This document shows positions 44,182-54,020 of a stretch of 64,000 bases of DNA, one piece after another. The first letter of the stretch is position 1. Each line of letters begins with the position of its first letter. Under the pieces are notes generated by a model. That model made no database searches. It worked only from the letters and a program-made list of their open reading frames with translations, and was not told the origin of the DNA. Origin of the DNA: SAT2750 sp963581185. Lineage in GTDB: Bacteria; Planctomycetota; Planctomycetia; Pirellulales; Pirellulaceae. The translations under genes and the position numbers were made by a program. The DNA is taken from contig CAUZOB010000001.1 of NCBI GenBank assembly GCA_963581185.1, positions 15,737 through 79,736 on the forward strand, given 5' to 3'.

Positions 44182-44522
44182 TTTTTCAAGCTGCAGGTGG
44201 AATGTGCATCGTTGCTGTGGCCAGGATTGTGGCCGCCAGCGTAGATATCGGCAATATCTGTTTACTGCTTCCAGCATATCAGATCGGGTTTGTGGATCCT
44301 AGCAATTGCTACGTCGTGCGATCACCGCCAGCAACGCCGTGCCGAGAGGGTTTGAGCTGAAAAACCGGTCTGCGCCGGAAATTATCGAGCCGGCCTGATG
44401 GGCCTTATGGGGCGGTGGATAAACGGCAGTCTTTTGCTAGAATCTGGCGTTCAGCAAGTAAAGCCCGTTGCTTGACATGCTGAGTCGCGTTGAACGCGAG
44501 TGAGTTAGACAGGGGAGTGACT
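44182..44522. other. divergent intergenic region, no gene seen
   Basis: 341 bases separate the DUF1501 start from the Na/Pi cotransporter start. I see no coding frame, strong hairpin or repeat. A TTGACA box at 44472-44477 could be a -35 element for the downstream gene, but no matching -10 lies at the right distance. Confidence 0.4.
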
Positions 44523-46208
44523 GTGGACCAGAAAATCTTGTGGGAGTTGATTTTCGGCCTGATTGGCGGTCTGGGTATATTCCTGCTCGGCATGAAGAAC
44601 ATGTCCGAGGGCATGCAGGCCGTGGCTGGCGGCGGCTTACGGCGGATGATCGGCATCGCCACGAACAATCGCATCTCCGCAACGGGCGTGGGCCTGGCTG
44701 TTACCTGCCTCGTCCAATCAAGCTCCATCACCACCGTGATGGTGGTCGGATTCGTCAACAGCGGATTGATGACGCTGACTCAATCAGTCGGTGTGATCAT
44801 GGGTTCCAATATTGGCACCACGGTCACCGGCTGGATTCTCGTCCTCAAGATCGGCAAGTACGGACTGCCGATCCTGGGACTGGCCGCGTTCACCTACTTG
44901 TTCTCCAAGGGCGACCGTGTCCGCTACATCGCGATGGCGATCATGGGCATTGGGATGGTCTTCTTCGGGTTGGAGCTGATGAAGGAGGCCTGCTCGCATA
45001 TCAGGTCATTGCCAGAGTTTAAGGAGTGGCTTGGTCATTTCAATGCCGAGTCGTTCGTCGGCATGGCGCAGTGCATGCTAGTCGGCTGTGTCCTGACCGT
45101 GATGGTCCAGTCGTCCTCTGCCACGCTGGGAATCACCATTGCCCTGGCACTGACCGGCGTCATCTCTTATCCAACTGCCGCCGCATTGGTGCTGGGCGAG
45201 AACATCGGCACGACCATCACCGCCTTGCTTGCATCGATCGGAGCAAACACTAACGCCCGCCGTGCCGCCTACTTTCATGTGCTCTTCAACATGATCGGTG
45301 TCTGCTGGATTGGCGCTATCTTCTTCATGTATGTGGAATTCGTCCCCTGGGCGATCGGTGTCGATGTGACGCACTCAGTCCCGGATGGGAAGGGCAATAT
45401 GATATTTCCACATACCACCGCTGCCATCGCCGCGACGCACTCCATCTTCAACATTATCAATACGGCGTTGTTCCTGCCATTTGCTCATATCCTTGCCAGG
45501 ATGCTGACCCGCGTGGTGCCAGACCGCGAGGCCAAGGAAGCTCCTCGCCTGACGAACCTCGATGTTCGCATGCTGGAAACACCGGTCGTTGGCATTGAGC
45601 AATCGCGTGTGGAAGTGCTGCGTATGGCACATAGTTGCAAGGACATGATGGGCTGGCTGAAGAAGTCGGCGGCTGAAGATGAGCCGGATTCAAAGCGGGT
45701 CAAGAAGCTGCAACAGGTGGAAAAGGATCTCGACACGATGCAGGATGAATTCGTCACGTTCATGACGAACCTGTTGTCCGGTAATGTTCCCCACCAGGTG
45801 ATCGAGGAGGGACGTCAGCAGTTGCGGATGGCGGACGAGTACGAGTCAATCAGCGATTGCCTTGCCAGCATTCAGAAGTTTCAGTTGAAGTTGGGAAAAC
45901 AGGGGCATCGCTTTTCAGAGGATCAACGCGCAGAACTCAAGGCACTGCATGACCTGGTCGCTGATTTCCTGGATCTTGTCCTCAATGCCTACGAGCAGCG
46001 AGAGTCGGACGCCATGCCCTCTGCGAGTGAGTTGGCGTCGACAATTTCCAAGCGAGCTAAGGAACTGCGTAACAACCATATCAGCGGCCTGAGCGAGACA
46101 AGGACGGAGCCTTACGTGAATCTGGCCTACACCTCATCCGTGGCAGCCTATCGCTCGGTGCGGGACCATGTCGTCAATATCACCGAAGCGATGAACGAAG
46201 AGAATTGA
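44523..46208 (+). CDS. Na/Pi cotransporter family protein with PhoU-like C-terminal domain
   Basis: This 561-aa protein starts at GTG 44523 after GGGGAG at good spacing. It has two inverted Na/Pi-cotransport repeats with the diagnostic QSSS motifs: LAVTCLVQSSSITTVMVVG with GSNIGTTVTGW, and LTVMVQSSSATLGITIALAL with GENIGTTITALLA. About eight membrane helices end near residue 330. The remaining 230 residues are helical and PhoU-like (HSCKDMMGWLKKSAAEDE, QQVEKDLDTMQDEFVTFM, DEYESISDCLASIQKF). It is a sodium-dependent phosphate transporter, with the tail likely regulating flux. It is a single-gene unit. Confidence 0.93.
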   Translation: MDQKILWELIFGLIGGLGIFLLGMKNMSEGMQAVAGGGLRRMIGIATNNRISATGVGLAVTCLVQSSSITTVMVVGFVNSGLMTLTQSVGVIMGSNIGTTVTGWILVLKIGKYGLPILGLAAFTYLFSKGDRVRYIAMAIMGIGMVFFGLELMKEACSHIRSLPEFKEWLGHFNAESFVGMAQCMLVGCVLTVMVQSSSATLGITIALALTGVISYPTAAALVLGENIGTTITALLASIGANTNARRAAYFHVLFNMIGVCWIGAIFFMYVEFVPWAIGVDVTHSVPDGKGNMIFPHTTAAIAATHSIFNIINTALFLPFAHILARMLTRVVPDREAKEAPRLTNLDVRMLETPVVGIEQSRVEVLRMAHSCKDMMGWLKKSAAEDEPDSKRVKKLQQVEKDLDTMQDEFVTFMTNLLSGNVPHQVIEEGRQQLRMADEYESISDCLASIQKFQLKLGKQGHRFSEDQRAELKALHDLVADFLDLVLNAYEQRESDAMPSASELASTISKRAKELRNNHISGLSETRTEPYVNLAYTSSVAAYRSVRDHVVNITEAMNEEN

Positions 46209-46284
46209 GTCATCAGCTGCGACGAATTCGTGGCTCGAGGCCAGATCTCAGTTGCTCGTGGTTAGGTCTTCGTCCCGTCTCCCG

Positions 46285-47766
46285 CTAGCTCTCAAAAACC
46301 TCGCGGACCACGTGCGACTCATCCGGACCGGTCAAGCGCTGGTCCAGGCCCTGGTAGAAGAATGCCAGCTGCTCGTGATCGAGTCCCATCAGGTGCAGGA
46401 TCGTGGCATGCAGGTCGGAGACATGCACGGGCCTGTCAATGCTGCCGAAGCCAAAGTCGTCGGTCACGCCGATCGCCTGACCACCTCGCACGCCACCACC
46501 GGCCAACCACATGCTGAAAGCATGCCAGTTGTGATCGCGGCCTGGCTTATCAACTCCCTCACTCGTCGGCGTGCGGCCAAACTCGCCGCCCCAGACAAAC
46601 AGCGTCTCGTCCCAGAGGCCACAGTCCTTCATATCCTGCATCAATGCCGCCATCGGACCATCTGTTTCTCCGGCATGCAGCTTGTGGTTCGTAATGCAAT
46701 CTGTATGGCCGTCCCAGGTATCCTCGATATGTCCGCCGCCGGAATAGAGCTGGACAAACCGCACTCCCTTTTCCAGCAAGCGTTTGGTAACCAGGCACTT
46801 GCGGCCAAAGTCACTTGTGAGCGGGTTATCCAGCCCGTATCGCTCGTGCGTCTGCTTGGATTCTCTACCCAGGTCAACAACACCCTGGGCAGCAGATTGC
46901 ATGCGAAAAGCGAGTTCGTACGATTCAATTCGAGCTGCCAGTTCTGATTCTCGCTGGCGTTGCAGCAGGTGCTGCTTGTTCAGTTTTCCCAGCAGGTCGA
47001 GGCTGCGGCGCTGACCCTCAGGGCTGATGCCGGCCGGGTTGTTGAGGTTCAACAGCGGCACGTCGCCGCTGCGAAAATGTGTACCCTGGTAAGCGGCCGG
47101 TATGTAGCCGCTGCTCCAGTTCGACGCGCTGCCAATCGGCCCTCCGCGGGGATCGATCATCACCACGTAGCCGGGCAGGTTCTGGTTAAATGTCCCCAGG
47201 CCATAGTTGACCCAGGAGCCCAGGCTGGGACTGCCAATCCCCACCTTGCCGGTATTCATCTGGATACAACCCGAGGCATGGGCCGCCGTGTCGGTGTACA
47301 TCGAACGAATCACACAAAGATCGTCGGCATGTTTGGAGAGCTGCGGGTAGAGGCTGCTGATCGGCAAGCCACTCTCGCCGAACTGTTTGAACGGGAACGG
47401 TGACTTCATCAAGTAACCAATCGGTCGGCCGTTCGATCCAACCTCCAACTCACCCACGTACTTCTCCCCATCATGCTTGTCCAGCATCGGCTTGGGGTCG
47501 AACGTGTCGACCTGGCTCGGCCCGCCATTCATGAAGAAGAAGACGCAGCGGGTTGCGCGGGGCTTGAAGTGCGGTTCTCTGGGTGCCAGCAGCCCCTCTG
47601 GACCGGTCTGGGGTTCGGCCTGCAGTTGATCGAAATAGCCATCGCGACTGAGTAGATCCAGCAGGGCCAGGCCGGTAAACCCCGCTCCCCCTTCCCACAA
47701 CATCTGGCGACGTGTCTGGCCACAGCCTGTCTGGTTGGGAATCAGCTGTCGATGTGAGGTTGTCAT
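46285..47766 (-). CDS. DUF1501 family protein
   Basis: This 493-aa protein starts at ATG 47766, eight bases after GGAG. The N-terminal TRRQMLWEGGAGFTGLALLD resembles a Tat-type signal but with a weak hydrophobic core. DUF1501 blocks: RCVFFFMNGGPSQVDTFDPK, CVIRSMYTDTAAHASGCIQM, FVWGGEFGRTPTSE near 390, GRDHNWHAFSMWLAGGGV and the final SDLHATILHLMGLD. It lies 23 bases downstream of the 755-aa PSCyt2/PSD1 gene on the same strand, the usual planctomycete pairing. Confidence 0.88.
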   Translation of the reverse strand: MTTSHRQLIPNQTGCGQTRRQMLWEGGAGFTGLALLDLLSRDGYFDQLQAEPQTGPEGLLAPREPHFKPRATRCVFFFMNGGPSQVDTFDPKPMLDKHDGEKYVGELEVGSNGRPIGYLMKSPFPFKQFGESGLPISSLYPQLSKHADDLCVIRSMYTDTAAHASGCIQMNTGKVGIGSPSLGSWVNYGLGTFNQNLPGYVVMIDPRGGPIGSASNWSSGYIPAAYQGTHFRSGDVPLLNLNNPAGISPEGQRRSLDLLGKLNKQHLLQRQRESELAARIESYELAFRMQSAAQGVVDLGRESKQTHERYGLDNPLTSDFGRKCLVTKRLLEKGVRFVQLYSGGGHIEDTWDGHTDCITNHKLHAGETDGPMAALMQDMKDCGLWDETLFVWGGEFGRTPTSEGVDKPGRDHNWHAFSMWLAGGGVRGGQAIGVTDDFGFGSIDRPVHVSDLHATILHLMGLDHEQLAFFYQGLDQRLTGPDESHVVREVFES

Positions 47767-47789
47767 CTGGGGAGCTCCGTCACGATTTA

Positions 47790-50057
47790 TCAATCGGAAT
47801 ATACGATTTCGTTGAGGTTCAATAAGATTCGGCAGAACTGCACCAGGGCAACATGCTCGGGGGCCATGCCGGCCTGGTCCGGCTGCCTGCGAGCGAGCTC
47901 GGTTTCCTGCTCAAGGAATTCCAGCGTCACTCGCTTTTCCTGCCCGCTGGGGAATCGAGAGAGTGCCAGCCGATAAGCAAGTCTCACCTGGTCCACCGGC
48001 CTGGGTCCTGCTTCGCTAACTAGCCTGTCTGCCAGGTAGCCGGCCTGGCGATTGACAAAGTCGCCGTTGAACATCGTCAGCGCCTGCGGCGCGACGCTGG
48101 TAACAAGTCGCTCGGGGGCAGGACGCGTCGTGTCGCAGAGGTCCAGTACCTCCAGGAACGGTACGATCAACGATCGCTTGACATAAGCATAGATGGTGCG
48201 GCGATTGGCACTCTGTTCATCGAAAGCTGGCCAGATCGACCTCTTGTCGGCATGACCGTCGAGCGCCTCGCTGGGCACAAAGGGATACATGCTGGGGCCA
48301 TACATGGTGCGATCCAGCTTGCCGCTGATGGCCAGCAGCGAGTCACGAATTGCCTCCACTTCAAGCCTTACATAGGGCTTGCGCCACAATAACAGGTTCT
48401 CAGGGTCTTCGTCGTAGTACTTGTCGTTACCAACCGTCGACATGCGGTAGGCGTTGCTGGTCATGATCAGCCGATGCAGCTTTTTCATCGACCAGTTGGC
48501 ATCGTGGACGAACCAGTGGGTCAGCCAGTCGAGCAACTGCTGGTGAGTCGGTGGCGTGCCCATCACGCCAAAGTCGCTGGGCGTGCGCACAATACCGGCC
48601 CCGAAATGATGCTGCCAGATGCGATTGACAATCACGCGTGCCGTAAGAGGGTTCTCGGGGCGGGCGATCCAGCGGGCCATTGTCAGTCGGCGGCGCGTCG
48701 TTCGCTCACTCGCCGCCAGGAACTCAGGCTGCCCACGCGTCAGCACCGTTGGGACTCCCGGTTGGACCACCGGTCCCGGACTGCTGGCACTGCCTCGCAC
48801 CAGCAAGTGTGTGATCGGTGGCTGGGGGGAGGGCTCAACATAGAAATAGCCATTTGGCAGATCAGGCATCTCCTTGCGCAGTTGCTCGATCTGCTTGAGT
48901 CCCTGCTGGCAGGTCTCGGCCGCTACTGGTTCCATCAATGGTGACAGCTCCTTGACGATCTGGGCCAGCTGCCCGCCAATCCGCTGCTGTTCGTCCCCCG
49001 TCAGCGTGCCCCACTCCTTGACCAGCAGGCTGCGGACATTCTCCGGCAGGCTGGTTTCGATCTGCTCCGCCTTGAGTTTCTCCAGCAGCAGGCGGGCTCC
49101 CGCCTGGTAGGCCTGGTGAACCTGTTTGCGCTGGCTGCTGATCGCAGCCCTGGCTGTATTCAGCTTTGCCACTTCTGCGACCGAGCCTGCCGGTGAGTCG
49201 AGATCGGTACGGCCACTTTGCGGTCGTTGCAGGGGGTCCAGGACTGCGATCATGCGGTAATAGTCATGCTGCGTGTAGGCTTCAAACTTGTGGTCATGGC
49301 AGCGTGCGCAGGCCAGCGTGATACCGAGGAATGTCTGCGAGGTGGCATTCAGCATGTCATCCAGCTGATCGAAACGATCCTGGGGGAAGTCAGCTGGCTC
49401 ATCATCCCAGGGCCCCAGTCGGTAGAAGCCGGTGGCAATCATCGATTCCGTGCTGGCATCGTCCAGCTCGTCGCCGGCCAGCTGTTCCAGCACGAAGCGG
49501 TCGTAGGGCTTGTCGTCATTGAAGCTGCGGATCACGTAATCACGAAATCGCCAGACGCTTGGCTTGCCGGCGTCGCGCTCGTATCCATTTGTCTCGGCAA
49601 ATCGCACCAGGTCCAGCCAGTGGCGTCCCCAGCGCTCACCATATCCCTTGTCAGCGAGCAGGTCGTCGATGTACGTGTCGAAGGCCTCGGGAGACGGTTG
49701 TGAGAGCAACAAGTCCTGTTGCTGCAGGGTCGGTGGCAGACCGACCAGGTCCAGCGAGATGCGTCTCAGCAGCGCATTCGCGCTGGCAGCTTCGGCTGGA
49801 TGCCAGCCGCGCCGTTCAAGTTTATGCAGGATGAAGGCATCGATTTCGTTGCGGACCCAGCGGGTCTGTCGGGTTTCCGGAACGGCCGGCCTTTTGACAG
49901 CTTGAAAGGCCCAGTGCTCACGATCCTCGTCGGTCACCGATGCGTCTGCCCTGACCAGTTCATCAGCCGGCTTGTCCTGCGACCAGGCAGGCAGGGCCAT
50001 GCCGAGCAGGAGCAGCAATGAAGCACATGTTCGGTAAGAGTTGGCTTGTCCTATCAC
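47790..50057 (-). CDS. PSCyt2/PSD1 (DUF1549-DUF1553) secreted protein
   Basis: This 755-aa protein has a signal peptide (CASLLLLLGMALPAWSQD). The DUF1549 domain (about 60-275) has IDAFILHKLERRGWHPAEAA, LLRRISLDLVGLPPTLQQQD, WGRHWLDLVRFAETNGYERD and the CxxCH-bearing CARCHDHKFEAYTQHDYYRM. A helical linker follows. The DUF1553 domain (about 470-735) has ARVIVNRIWQHHFGAGIVRT and SDFGVMGTPPTHQQLLDWL. It is paired with the DUF1501 gene downstream. It is larger than the paralog at 19254 because of the linker. The biochemical role is unknown. Confidence 0.9.
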   Translation of the reverse strand: MIGQANSYRTCASLLLLLGMALPAWSQDKPADELVRADASVTDEDREHWAFQAVKRPAVPETRQTRWVRNEIDAFILHKLERRGWHPAEAASANALLRRISLDLVGLPPTLQQQDLLLSQPSPEAFDTYIDDLLADKGYGERWGRHWLDLVRFAETNGYERDAGKPSVWRFRDYVIRSFNDDKPYDRFVLEQLAGDELDDASTESMIATGFYRLGPWDDEPADFPQDRFDQLDDMLNATSQTFLGITLACARCHDHKFEAYTQHDYYRMIAVLDPLQRPQSGRTDLDSPAGSVAEVAKLNTARAAISSQRKQVHQAYQAGARLLLEKLKAEQIETSLPENVRSLLVKEWGTLTGDEQQRIGGQLAQIVKELSPLMEPVAAETCQQGLKQIEQLRKEMPDLPNGYFYVEPSPQPPITHLLVRGSASSPGPVVQPGVPTVLTRGQPEFLAASERTTRRRLTMARWIARPENPLTARVIVNRIWQHHFGAGIVRTPSDFGVMGTPPTHQQLLDWLTHWFVHDANWSMKKLHRLIMTSNAYRMSTVGNDKYYDEDPENLLLWRKPYVRLEVEAIRDSLLAISGKLDRTMYGPSMYPFVPSEALDGHADKRSIWPAFDEQSANRRTIYAYVKRSLIVPFLEVLDLCDTTRPAPERLVTSVAPQALTMFNGDFVNRQAGYLADRLVSEAGPRPVDQVRLAYRLALSRFPSGQEKRVTLEFLEQETELARRQPDQAGMAPEHVALVQFCRILLNLNEIVYSD

Positions 50058-50273
50058 GATCTTCTGGTCCGGAAAATCAAGTTACGATTACAACAGAAAA
50101 TGAGTCCAGCGCGAGTCTCACTATCGTAACGTCTAGCGATTCTGGTCTCAAACGAACTGTTGCCTGAGTCTGACAAAGTACAGCTGGCGAGACTGAGCAT
50201 TGCAATTGCCAGTGGCAGAATGGATAAATGATCAGACAGCATTGAGTAAGTGACCAAGGTCGGAGAACAGGAC

Positions 50274-51632
50274 ATGAACATTCCCCTACGAGCACTGAAT
50301 CGTCGTGGCTTCCTGGCCGCTGGAACTGCAGCCGGCCTGGCCGGTTTGCATGGTTCCCACTCACTGGCCGCTGGCGAGCCTCCTGGGGTCCGTCGCCCTC
50401 GAGCGACCGATGGGGATGACCGCTTCGAACCTGACTGGGAAGAACGCCTGACCTTGACGGTCGGTCCAAAGAAAGCGGACCTGGTTGGAAGCGACGACAA
50501 GGTGATCCAGGCAGCGGTTGATTACATCGCCCGCCTGGGTGGTGGCACGGTCAAAATTCTTCCCGGCACCTACACGCTCAGGAATGCCGTCTCACTTCCC
50601 AGCCGCATCCGGATTGTCGGCAGCGGTTCCGACTCGATCATTACCAAGATCCCCTCGACCACCGTGGCGATCTCAGCTGACTCCGATTGGTATGACCAGG
50701 AAGTGACCGTCAAGGATGGCAAGGCCTTCAAGGTCGGAGATGGAGTTGTGCTGCGGACCAAGAACGCCAGCAACGGGAGCAACGAGGTGATCAAGCGAAC
50801 GCTGGTCGCTCGCTCCGGTAACCGTTTCAAGATCAACGACGGCCTGCGCAAGAATCTCTGGCTCAGTGGCAAGCCAACCATGTCGTCCCTGTTCCCGCTG
50901 TTTACCAGCGAGTACAGCTCGGATGTCTTGATCGAAAATCTGACATTCGACGGTAACCTCACGAACAACGAAAACCTGAACGGCAATTACGGTGGCTGTA
51001 TCTTCCTGCAGGATTGCAACCGCTACACGTTCAAGAACGTGGAAACCCGCAACTACAATGGCGACGGGATCAGCTTCCAGATCTGTCACGATATCGTCGT
51101 GGATAACTGCTTCAGTCACGACAATGCGGACCTCGGGATCCATCCGGGCAGCGGTTCACAGCGGCCGCAGATAAAACGCAGCCGAATGGAAGGCAACACG
51201 ATTGGCCTGTTCTGGTGCTGGGGAGTCAAGTTTGGCCTGGCCGAGAACAACACCATGGATGGCAACCGCAACTATGGCATCTCGATCGGTCATTGTGATA
51301 CCGACAACGTGATGCGGAACAACCAGGTGCTCAATAGTGGCAAGGTCGGTATCCTCTTCCGCGACGATGCCCGTGGTCAGGATTTCTGGGCCAACCGAAA
51401 TGTCATAGAAGGGAACCGCGTGGTGAACAGCGGCGGGGATGATGGAGTTGCCATTGATATCCACGGCCAGACGCGCGACACGCGGATCGTCGACAACGAG
51501 ATCCTGGAAATGCGGGATCCCGTCAAGCGAACCGGAATTCGGATTGCCGCCAAGGCGGGCGTGGTCGAAATGAACGAAAACAGGATCCGTGGATTTGCCG
51601 TCGATATCAACGACCAAAGATCGGGCGGATAG
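50274..51632 (+). CDS. right-handed parallel beta-helix protein with Tat-like signal
   Basis: This 452-aa protein starts at ATG 50274 (MNIPLRALNRRGFLAAGTAA), giving a twin-arginine-like signal. A pectate-lyase-type cap is followed by parallel beta-helix repeats: IQAAVDYIARLGGGTVKILP, LRNAVSLPSRIRIVGSG, ENNTMDGNRNYGISIGHCDT, GKVGILFRDDARGQDFWANR and VVNSGGDDGVAIDIHGQ. This fold is found in polysaccharide lyases and epimerases. No certain catalytic triad can be assigned by eye. The 216-base gap from the PSCyt2/PSD1 gene upstream is divergent. It is followed 42 bases later by the CehA/McbA-like gene. Confidence 0.82.
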   Translation: MNIPLRALNRRGFLAAGTAAGLAGLHGSHSLAAGEPPGVRRPRATDGDDRFEPDWEERLTLTVGPKKADLVGSDDKVIQAAVDYIARLGGGTVKILPGTYTLRNAVSLPSRIRIVGSGSDSIITKIPSTTVAISADSDWYDQEVTVKDGKAFKVGDGVVLRTKNASNGSNEVIKRTLVARSGNRFKINDGLRKNLWLSGKPTMSSLFPLFTSEYSSDVLIENLTFDGNLTNNENLNGNYGGCIFLQDCNRYTFKNVETRNYNGDGISFQICHDIVVDNCFSHDNADLGIHPGSGSQRPQIKRSRMEGNTIGLFWCWGVKFGLAENNTMDGNRNYGISIGHCDTDNVMRNNQVLNSGKVGILFRDDARGQDFWANRNVIEGNRVVNSGGDDGVAIDIHGQTRDTRIVDNEILEMRDPVKRTGIRIAAKAGVVEMNENRIRGFAVDINDQRSGG

Positions 51633-51674
51633 ATCGACAGGCGATTACTTGCTCCCGACAGGAAAGGGCCCAGC

Positions 51675-53288
51675 ATGTCCCTGCAACGCGTTACCCTGGC
51701 CATCACGCTGGCCGCCAGCCTGCTATCAGCATCCTGGTTGATAGCTCACCCGCAAACGCGGCAGCGATTCCTCCGTCAGCAGGACGCCAGGCGCGGACAA
51801 GTCCAGTCGCCGCTGCGGACCAGTCAACCGCTGTGCGAGCTGACGCTTGATTTGATCCTGCCGGGCCAGCGCAAGCCGGTACCTGGCAATGTGCGGATCA
51901 CCCCAGTCGGTGCGGACAAGCCGCTGGATATCGGCGAGCTGGTGCAGCGCGAGCTGGGCTGGTTCGCATTCGCTGCCGGCGAGACGATCCATCTGCCGAG
52001 GGCCAATTACAAGGTCGAAATCCTGCAGGGGATCGAGTCGCTGGTGGAGACACGCCAGCTGGATTTGACCGGCAAAACACGAGCCAGGCTGAAGGTCTCC
52101 ACGCAGTCGTTTTATTCAACTCAATCGCAGGGCTTGCAGAGCGCCAACACGCACCTGCACTTGATGAAGTTGACCTATAGCGAGATGGACCACTACTTGC
52201 GTACCGTTCCACAGGCCGACGACCTGGATCTGCTGTTCGTGTCTGTTCTGAGACGGATTCCGGATGAACGCGACTATATCACCAACCGCTTCAATCCCGC
52301 TGACGTGGAACGTTTTGGCCGCGATGGGATCCAGCTCGGTTTTGGTGAGGAACACCGTCACAATTTTGGACGGGGTGGTGAGGGTTTTGGCCATGTGATG
52401 CTGCTGAATATTCCCCAGCTGGTGCGGCCCGTCAGCATCGGCCCAGGCATCATGCGCAGTGGCACCGATGGAATTCCACTGCGTCGAGGCATTCTCAAGA
52501 CACATCGAGATGGTGGCACGGTGATCTGGTGCCATAACACGTTTGGCCATGAGGATCTTCCCAGCTGGACCGAGGGACTGGTCCACGCTCAGAATATTTT
52601 CGATGGCGGCAGCCGCGGTGAGTACGATGTCTCCTTCTATCGCTACCTTGACCTGGGAATGCGAGTTCCTTTTTCAACCGGCACCGACTGGTTTATCTAC
52701 GACTTCAGCCGTGTCTATGTGCCGCTGGCCGGGAAACTGACTCAGCGACGCTGGCTTGAGCAACTGGCTGCCGGCCGTTCATTTATTACCAATGGCCCGC
52801 TGTTGGAATTCCAGGCGAGTGGACATTCGATCGGTGACACGATTCAGCTCGCTGAGGCAGGCGAGATCACGCTCTCTGGTCGTGCCCTTGCCCGTGAGGA
52901 TTTTTCGCATCTTGAACTGGTCCACAATGGCACAGTGATCGAGCGATTTGCGACCCGGCCGGTGGATGGCCATTTTGAAGCCAGCATGAACAAGACCGTG
53001 TCGCTGACTGAGCCGGGCTGGTTCGCTCTCAGGACCTCGACTGAGGCGGGGAATAATGCGTTTGGCAAGCCGCTGTTCAGTCACACCAGCCCGATCTACG
53101 TCCAATACCAGGGCCGCGATCGATTTGAGCCTAAGGTGGCCGAGGGGATGGTCCGCGAGATGGAAGCAAGCATGGAGTATATCGGCCAGATGGCGGTCTT
53201 TGCCGATCAGCAAGAACGCGAGGCGATCATGGAAGTTTACCATTCGGCGATCGCCAAGCTGCAGGGCAGAATTCAGCGAGGAGAGTAA
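51675..53288 (+). CDS. CehA/McbA-type PHP-like metallohydrolase, exported
   Basis: This 537-aa protein has an N-terminal hydrophobic signal (LAITLAASLLSASWLIA) and a beta-rich region to about residue 145. The PHP-like core has SANTHLHLMKLTYSEMDHYL, then ADDLDLLFVSVLRRI, GEEHRHNFGRGGEGFGHVML, a VIWCHNTFGHED segment and STGTDWFIYDFSRVYV. A C-terminal beta domain follows from about 375. The CehA/McbA family covers hydrolases of carbamates and related esters and many proteins of unknown substrate. The stop overlaps the next ATG (TAATG), so it is coupled with the small secreted protein gene. Confidence 0.8.
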   Translation: MSLQRVTLAITLAASLLSASWLIAHPQTRQRFLRQQDARRGQVQSPLRTSQPLCELTLDLILPGQRKPVPGNVRITPVGADKPLDIGELVQRELGWFAFAAGETIHLPRANYKVEILQGIESLVETRQLDLTGKTRARLKVSTQSFYSTQSQGLQSANTHLHLMKLTYSEMDHYLRTVPQADDLDLLFVSVLRRIPDERDYITNRFNPADVERFGRDGIQLGFGEEHRHNFGRGGEGFGHVMLLNIPQLVRPVSIGPGIMRSGTDGIPLRRGILKTHRDGGTVIWCHNTFGHEDLPSWTEGLVHAQNIFDGGSRGEYDVSFYRYLDLGMRVPFSTGTDWFIYDFSRVYVPLAGKLTQRRWLEQLAAGRSFITNGPLLEFQASGHSIGDTIQLAEAGEITLSGRALAREDFSHLELVHNGTVIERFATRPVDGHFEASMNKTVSLTEPGWFALRTSTEAGNNAFGKPLFSHTSPIYVQYQGRDRFEPKVAEGMVREMEASMEYIGQMAVFADQQEREAIMEVYHSAIAKLQGRIQRGE

Positions 53289-54010
53289 TGGACGGACTCA
53301 ATCACAGACCTGTTGCGAGGCTGGCGTGTTTCGCCTTCGTGATCTGTGCCTTGCTGCCATCGGTCAGCAGAGCCCAGCAGTCGGCCATGATCTCGGTGTT
53401 CGATGCGATCGACAATGGCCAGCTCGATGTGCGCGTGGTTGCCAAACACGCCAATCAGCTGACCATCATGCTGCACAATACGACCGAGCAGCCTCTGGTC
53501 GTGAAGCTGCCGAGCGTCTTTGCTGCGGTGCCAGTTTTGCCGGAGCAGCAACGCTTGTCCGCTGCCAGCACCCAGCCACAATCGCTTGGTATCGGCTATT
53601 CATCGCCGACAATTCGCAAGGTTGCCCCGCCTGGTAATGGCCAGCTCTGGGGCGCTGTCAATTCAGGCGGCGTGTTGCAGGTGGGGCCCGGCCGCGTTGT
53701 CCGCCGCACACTCAGGTCAGTCTGCCTGGAGTACGGCAGTCCGGAGCCGACACCGAAGGACAAGTACAAGCTGGCTCGTATTGAGGATGTTGAGAGCAAC
53801 AAGTATGTCAGCAGGCTGCTGGGTTATCTGCGAGCAGATTCACATCGAGTGATCCAGTTGGCGGCCTGGCACCTGAATAACAAGATGACCTGGCAACAGC
53901 TGTCGACGATCCGAATTCCTCCCATGCCTGGCCGTCCTGGCGGTGTATTTCGGCAGCAGGAGCTGCAGACAGCTTATCGGCTGGTTGAGTTTCTGACGGA
54001 GAGTCCGTAG
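53288..54010 (+). CDS. secreted protein of unknown function, coupled to the CehA/McbA gene
   Basis: This 240-aa protein has a signal peptide (RLACFAFVICALLPSVSRA). The first 75 residues are beta-rich (DNGQLDVRVVAKHANQLTIM followed by an LHNTTEQPLVVKLP stretch). A middle Gln/Ala/Pro-rich segment ends in GAVNSGGVLQVGPGRVVRR, and a helical C-terminus contains QLAAWHLNNKMTWQQL. No enzyme motif is seen. Its ATG overlaps the previous stop. I do not recognise a named family, although the layout suggests a periplasmic protein with an Ig-like domain. Confidence 0.7.
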   Translation: MDGLNHRPVARLACFAFVICALLPSVSRAQQSAMISVFDAIDNGQLDVRVVAKHANQLTIMLHNTTEQPLVVKLPSVFAAVPVLPEQQRLSAASTQPQSLGIGYSSPTIRKVAPPGNGQLWGAVNSGGVLQVGPGRVVRRTLRSVCLEYGSPEPTPKDKYKLARIEDVESNKYVSRLLGYLRADSHRVIQLAAWHLNNKMTWQQLSTIRIPPMPGRPGGVFRQQELQTAYRLVEFLTESP

Positions 54011-54020
54011 AGGTTGCAGG

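Noticed and set aside
44472..44477. TTGACA promoter -35 box before the Na/Pi cotransporter
   Set aside because: No -10-like sequence at a 16-18 base spacing, so the match alone is not evidence of a promoter.
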